From the NCBI RefSeq assembly GCF_003173595.1, contig NZ_QGNZ01000003.1, positions 705,799-769,798 of the forward strand: DNA of 64,000 bases, in the 5' to 3' direction. The notes under the pieces are model-generated. The model ran no database searches, was not told the origin of the DNA, and was given only the letters and a program-made list of their open reading frames with translations. A program made the translations under genes and the position numbers. Shown here piece by piece: positions 62,141 to 64,000 of this stretch. This stretch comes from Pedobacter yonginensis (GTDB taxonomy: Bacteria > Bacteroidota > Bacteroidia > Sphingobacteriales > Sphingobacteriaceae). Positions within the stretch are counted from its first letter, which is position 1; each line of letters begins with the position of its first letter.

Positions 62141-63187
62141 ATGGTAACAGCAAAAAAACTCGATATCCGCGCATTAGATTTGCCTCAATTGCAACAGCAT
62201 CTTACCGCTATGCAACAACCAGCATTTAGGGCTAAGCAAATCTACCAATGGCTTTGGGAAAAATCTGCAACCAGTTTCGAGGAAATGAGCAATCTTTCTA
62301 AAGATTTGAGAAAGGCTTTAGACGAAAGTTTTGCCATCAATGCCGTTCAGGTTAACAATTCACAATTCAGTAGCGATCATACCATAAAAAACACTTTTCG
62401 TTTAGCCGATGGTAATATTGTTGAAGGCGTATTAATTCCATTAGAAGATAGAATGACAGCCTGCGTAAGTTCACAAGTTGGGTGCAGCTTAACCTGCAAA
62501 TTCTGTGCTACAGGTTATATGGATCGTAAAAGAAATTTAAATGCGGATGAAATTTATGATCAAGTTGTTTTAATTGATAAGCAGGCCAAACAGAACTACA
62601 ATAACCCACTTACCAATATTGTGTATATGGGCATGGGCGAACCTTTGCTTAATTATGCCAATGTGCTGAAATCAATTGAACGCATTACGGCACCAGATGG
62701 CTTAAACATGAGTTATAAACGCATTACCGTTTCTACAGCAGGCATAGCCAAAATGATTAAGAAGCTTGGTGATGACGGAGCTAAATTTAACCTAGCATTA
62801 TCACTTCACGCTGCAAATGATGAAAAGCGTAATGAAATTATGCCGATAAACGAGGCCAATTCATTGAAAGCACTGTCCGAAGCATTAAAATATTATTTCG
62901 CCAAAACAAAAAATCCGGTTACTTACGAATATATCGTATTCAATAACTTTAATGATGAAATTGCTGATGCAATGGATTTGGCCAAATTCTGTAAACACAT
63001 TCCTTGCAAAGTAAACTTAATTGAGTATAACCCAATTTCATTTGCCGATTTTACAAATGCCGAAGGCGATAAAATTGATGCCTTCGCAAACTACTTAAAA
63101 AATCAAGGCATAACTACCAATATCCGTCGCAGTCGTGGTAAAGATATTGATGCCGCTTGCGGTCAATTAGCCGTAAAAGAAAGCTAA
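62141..63187 (+). CDS. rlmN: Dual-specificity RNA methyltransferase RlmN
   Basis: The 348-residue protein is a radical-SAM enzyme. The cluster-binding cysteines are in CSLTCKFCATG, the glycine-rich MGMGEPL follows, and the two methyl-transfer cysteines are in the CVSSQVGC region and near the C-terminus (AACGQLA). It methylates C2 of A2503 in 23S rRNA and of A37 in some tRNAs. An N-terminal HhH-like domain (about 1-85) is present. The gene seems to be transcribed alone. Confidence 0.97.
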   Translation: MVTAKKLDIRALDLPQLQQHLTAMQQPAFRAKQIYQWLWEKSATSFEEMSNLSKDLRKALDESFAINAVQVNNSQFSSDHTIKNTFRLADGNIVEGVLIPLEDRMTACVSSQVGCSLTCKFCATGYMDRKRNLNADEIYDQVVLIDKQAKQNYNNPLTNIVYMGMGEPLLNYANVLKSIERITAPDGLNMSYKRITVSTAGIAKMIKKLGDDGAKFNLALSLHAANDEKRNEIMPINEANSLKALSEALKYYFAKTKNPVTYEYIVFNNFNDEIADAMDLAKFCKHIPCKVNLIEYNPISFADFTNAEGDKIDAFANYLKNQGITTNIRRSRGKDIDAACGQLAVKES

Positions 63188-63481
63188 CATCCATTAATTA
63201 GGCAAAGCAAATCCAGTGTTCATAACGATGGCTTCGGTCCCGCTATCCACTACAATCTTTTCGGACGCTAATCTTAAATAGAAAAGCCCTCAAACCAAAA
63301 AGTATTTCCGTTGCTATCGGGTTTAGAAACTCCTTACAAGGGTTTATAAGCACGTTAGATTTAAGTTTAAACAAGGGCGGACATAAAGGCAATAAAAGTT
63401 TTTGAAATAGTTCTAAAAACAAGAAACCCTGCAGTTGTTACTACAGGGTTATTCTCTACCAATGTTCATTGGGTTTAGAGA
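63188..63481. repeat. Intergenic region with GCGGGAC-core element and a 5S terminator
   Basis: This gap holds GTCCCGC at 63237-63243 (minus-strand GCGGGAC) in the locally GC-rich stretch near 63220-63280. It ends at the terminator that follows the distal 5S gene. No coding region is seen. Confidence 0.4.
63425..63450 (-). terminator. Terminator after the distal 5S gene
   Basis: AACCCTG (63425-63431) pairs with CAGGGTT (63444-63450), 31 nt past the distal 5S gene, with a short T run on the minus strand. The loop sequence is nearly the same as in the terminator after the proximal 5S copy. Confidence 0.75.
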
Positions 63482-63593
<112 letters not shown>

Positions 63594-63672
63594 TATTTTT
63601 ATATCGATTCAATATTTCAACTGAGTTGCTATGGTTAATGATCACTTAGAATCCATAGTCTTGTAACCAGAA

Positions 63673-63700
63673 AAACCCTGGAGTTGTTACTACAGGGTTT
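63673..63700 (-). terminator. Terminator-like hairpin between the two 5S genes
   Basis: AAACCCTG (63673-63680) pairs with CAGGGTTT (63693-63700), followed on the minus strand by TTTTTCTGG. It lies 30 nt past the proximal 5S gene, so the distal copy is reached only by read-through or by its own promoter. Confidence 0.75.
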
Positions 63701-63730
63701 CTGTTTATCCTGCTAATTAGCAGTTTAAGA

Positions 63731-63842
<112 letters not shown>

Positions 63843-63984
63843 TGCTTTTAGATAAGACAATTGGGCAGGGGTCTGGGTCTCAGGGCGGAAATGGTCCGCC
63901 ATGCCCCCGGTCCTGCAACCATTGGCCTAAATGACATATTATTGAAAGAAGTTATGTTAGAAGAACAAACAACGATGTTGTTGC

Positions 63985-64000
63985 CTTGAAAGCCTCGGAT
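63985..64000 (-). rRNA. rrl: 3' end of 23S ribosomal RNA (partial)
   Basis: The last bases on the minus strand read ATCCGAGGCTTTC. This resembles the 3' terminus of 23S rRNA, where GAGGCTT follows the last conserved helix. It is in the right place and orientation relative to the 5S genes. Only the tip is present, so the call depends on context. Confidence 0.5.

Overview
The window comes from an AT-rich Bacteroidota chromosome, most likely a Pedobacter-like member of the Sphingobacteriaceae. The evidence is the type IX secretion translocon gene sprA inside the order maeB-ruvA-sprA-gcvH-vanZ, TonB-receptor-like outer-membrane barrels, an OmpA protein with thrombospondin type 3 repeats, promoters of the TTTG / TAnnTTTG type, and few Shine-Dalgarno sites. 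Most of the window is ordinary core genome.

Layout. 1-7.7 kb: a truncated MFS exporter, recG, an EamA transporter, ridA, a 45-residue membrane protein, a major OmpA-like protein and an M24 aminopeptidase. 7.7-17.4 kb: meaB, then a surface-polysaccharide cluster of six glycosyltransferases, one MsbA-type ABC exporter and one acyltransferase-3. 17.5-21.6 kb: a lipoprotein and repeat-protein operon facing a small XRE regulator across a perfect inverted repeat, a LacI regulator, a tRNA-like transcription unit and an Lrp/AsnC regulator. 21.8-30 kb: feoAB and two paralogous outer-membrane barrels. 30-41.3 kb: vanZ, gcvH, sprA, ruvA and maeB, all on the minus strand. 41.6-54 kb: a long minus-strand envelope series (LysM transglycosylase, gatA, two TatA/B proteins, EnvC-like protein, DUF4292 lipoprotein, TPR protein, dut, flippase), then acylphosphatase, a nitronate-monooxygenase-like enzyme and an amidohydrolase. 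54-64 kb: tRNA-Thr, two tandem small secreted proteins, a sigma54 response regulator facing a hybrid histidine kinase, a WYL regulator, a DinB protein, a pseudouridine synthase, rlmN, and the end of an rRNA operon with two 5S genes, read on the minus strand.

The most unusual element lies at 20581-21055 on the minus strand. A good Bacteroidota promoter and a strong intrinsic terminator bracket two tandem tRNA-like genes. Both have the D-arm of tRNA-Leu but carry a GUC (Asp) anticodon, G73 and C38, and both have very long variable arms (45 and 75 nt). The two copies differ by compensatory changes in the acceptor stem and at the base of the variable arm, which argues for functional RNAs rather than decayed tRNA genes. 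I know of no standard tRNA with this combination.

Other points worth a second look are the two secreted paralogues with 21 synonymous and no amino-acid differences over their last 68 codons, a terminator embedded in the opposite-strand meaB gene, probable leaderless starts, and a GCGGGAC-core family of intergenic elements. All functional calls rest on reading motifs by eye; no database search was run.
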